Shown here: positions 5,221 to 5,354 of the stretch, in pieces
Numbering within the stretch: the stretch's first letter is position 1
Layout of the letters: each line of letters opens with the position of its first letter
Assembly: GCA_009692395.1 (NCBI GenBank)
Contig: SHZG01000167.1
Span: 1-5,354, forward strand
Direction of reading: 5' to 3'
DNA: 5,354 bases
Source: Methylococcales bacterium
Lineage (GTDB): Bacteria > Pseudomonadota > Gammaproteobacteria > Methylococcales > Methylomonadaceae
Position numbers and translations under genes: made by a program
The notes under the pieces: model-generated
What the model was told of the DNA's origin: nothing
Database searches by the model: none
Seen by the model: only the letters and a program-made list of their open reading frames with translations

Positions 5221-5354
5221 ATCTGTAATTATGAATAAATATCGCGCCCGAATTCGACCTTGTTGATAAGCAAACCGATGACGGTGTCGTGCATCAACTC
5301 TAGTTTTGAGAAGCAAATGGTCTTGCGATTGAGTCGTTTGATCCATGTCCGAAA
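5208..5354 (-). mobile_element. IS1-family insertion sequence, 3' end (partial)
   Basis: The outer end reads GGTAGTGGGTTAAATCTGT (5208-5226) and directly precedes the transposase stop codon (5229-5231). IS1-family ends typically begin with GG and lie a few bases beyond the transposase stop, as here. The element continues beyond the right edge, so its other end and the target-site duplication cannot be seen. The exact outer boundary could differ by one or two bases because of the GGGG run at 5206-5209. Confidence 0.7.
5229..5354 (-). CDS. IS1-family transposase, C-terminal part (partial)
   Basis: The last 41 residues of a DDE transposase of the IS1 (InsB) family, open to the window edge. The block RLNRKTICFSKLELMHDTVIG aligns with the E. 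coli InsB tail [21 protein letters not shown], which lies just after the catalytic glutamate. That glutamate and the two aspartates would be off the right edge, so whether the enzyme is intact cannot be judged. Transcription runs toward the core gene block. Confidence 0.85.
   Translation of the reverse strand, partial: FRTWIKRLNRKTICFSKLELMHDTVIGLLINKVEFGRDIYS

Overview
The window looks like a chromosomal segment of a gammaproteobacterium with moderate, AT-leaning base composition. The evidence is the conserved order leuS-lptE-holA on the minus strand, with protein signatures of outer-membrane, gammaproteobacterial type (an LptE lipoprotein, a HolA-type delta subunit, and a LeuRS whose editing-site numbering matches E. 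coli). Palindromic repeats, a heptanucleotide tandem repeat and several IS ends recall repeat-rich filamentous sulfur bacteria such as Beggiatoaceae or Thiotrichales, but that placement is a guess.

Layout, left to right. Positions 1-81 carry the 5' end of what looks like an IS4/Tn5-type transposase on the minus strand, split by an apparent -1 frameshift. Positions 82-273 are non-coding and hold a strong palindrome (170-200) and an IS1-type terminal repeat (219-237). The housekeeping block follows on the minus strand, transcribed from right to left: a single-domain rhodanese (4388-4711), leuS (1866-4316), lptE (1299-1799) and holA (274-1299). A second copy of the palindrome sits between leuS and lptE (1828-1860). 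Positions 4712-5089 are AT-rich and show no convincing gene. A small plus-strand ORF with a good ribosome binding site (5101-5220) runs into the terminal repeat of an IS1-family element. That element enters the window from the right, and its transposase C-terminus lies at 5229-5354 on the minus strand.

The genes serve core functions: leucyl-tRNA charging (LeuS), lipopolysaccharide delivery to the outer membrane (LptE) and clamp loading in DNA replication (HolA). The lptE stop and holA start overlap by one base as TAATG, which suggests translational coupling. nadD, which often follows holA in gammaproteobacteria, is absent here and mobile-element debris takes its place. The core block is bracketed by matching IS1-type ends whose interiors point outward. 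I found no CRISPR array, tRNA, rRNA or recognisable defence system. The unusual content is the repeats and IS junctions, plus a LeuRS that lacks the leucine-specific insertion and carries a heptad tandem repeat in a linker.
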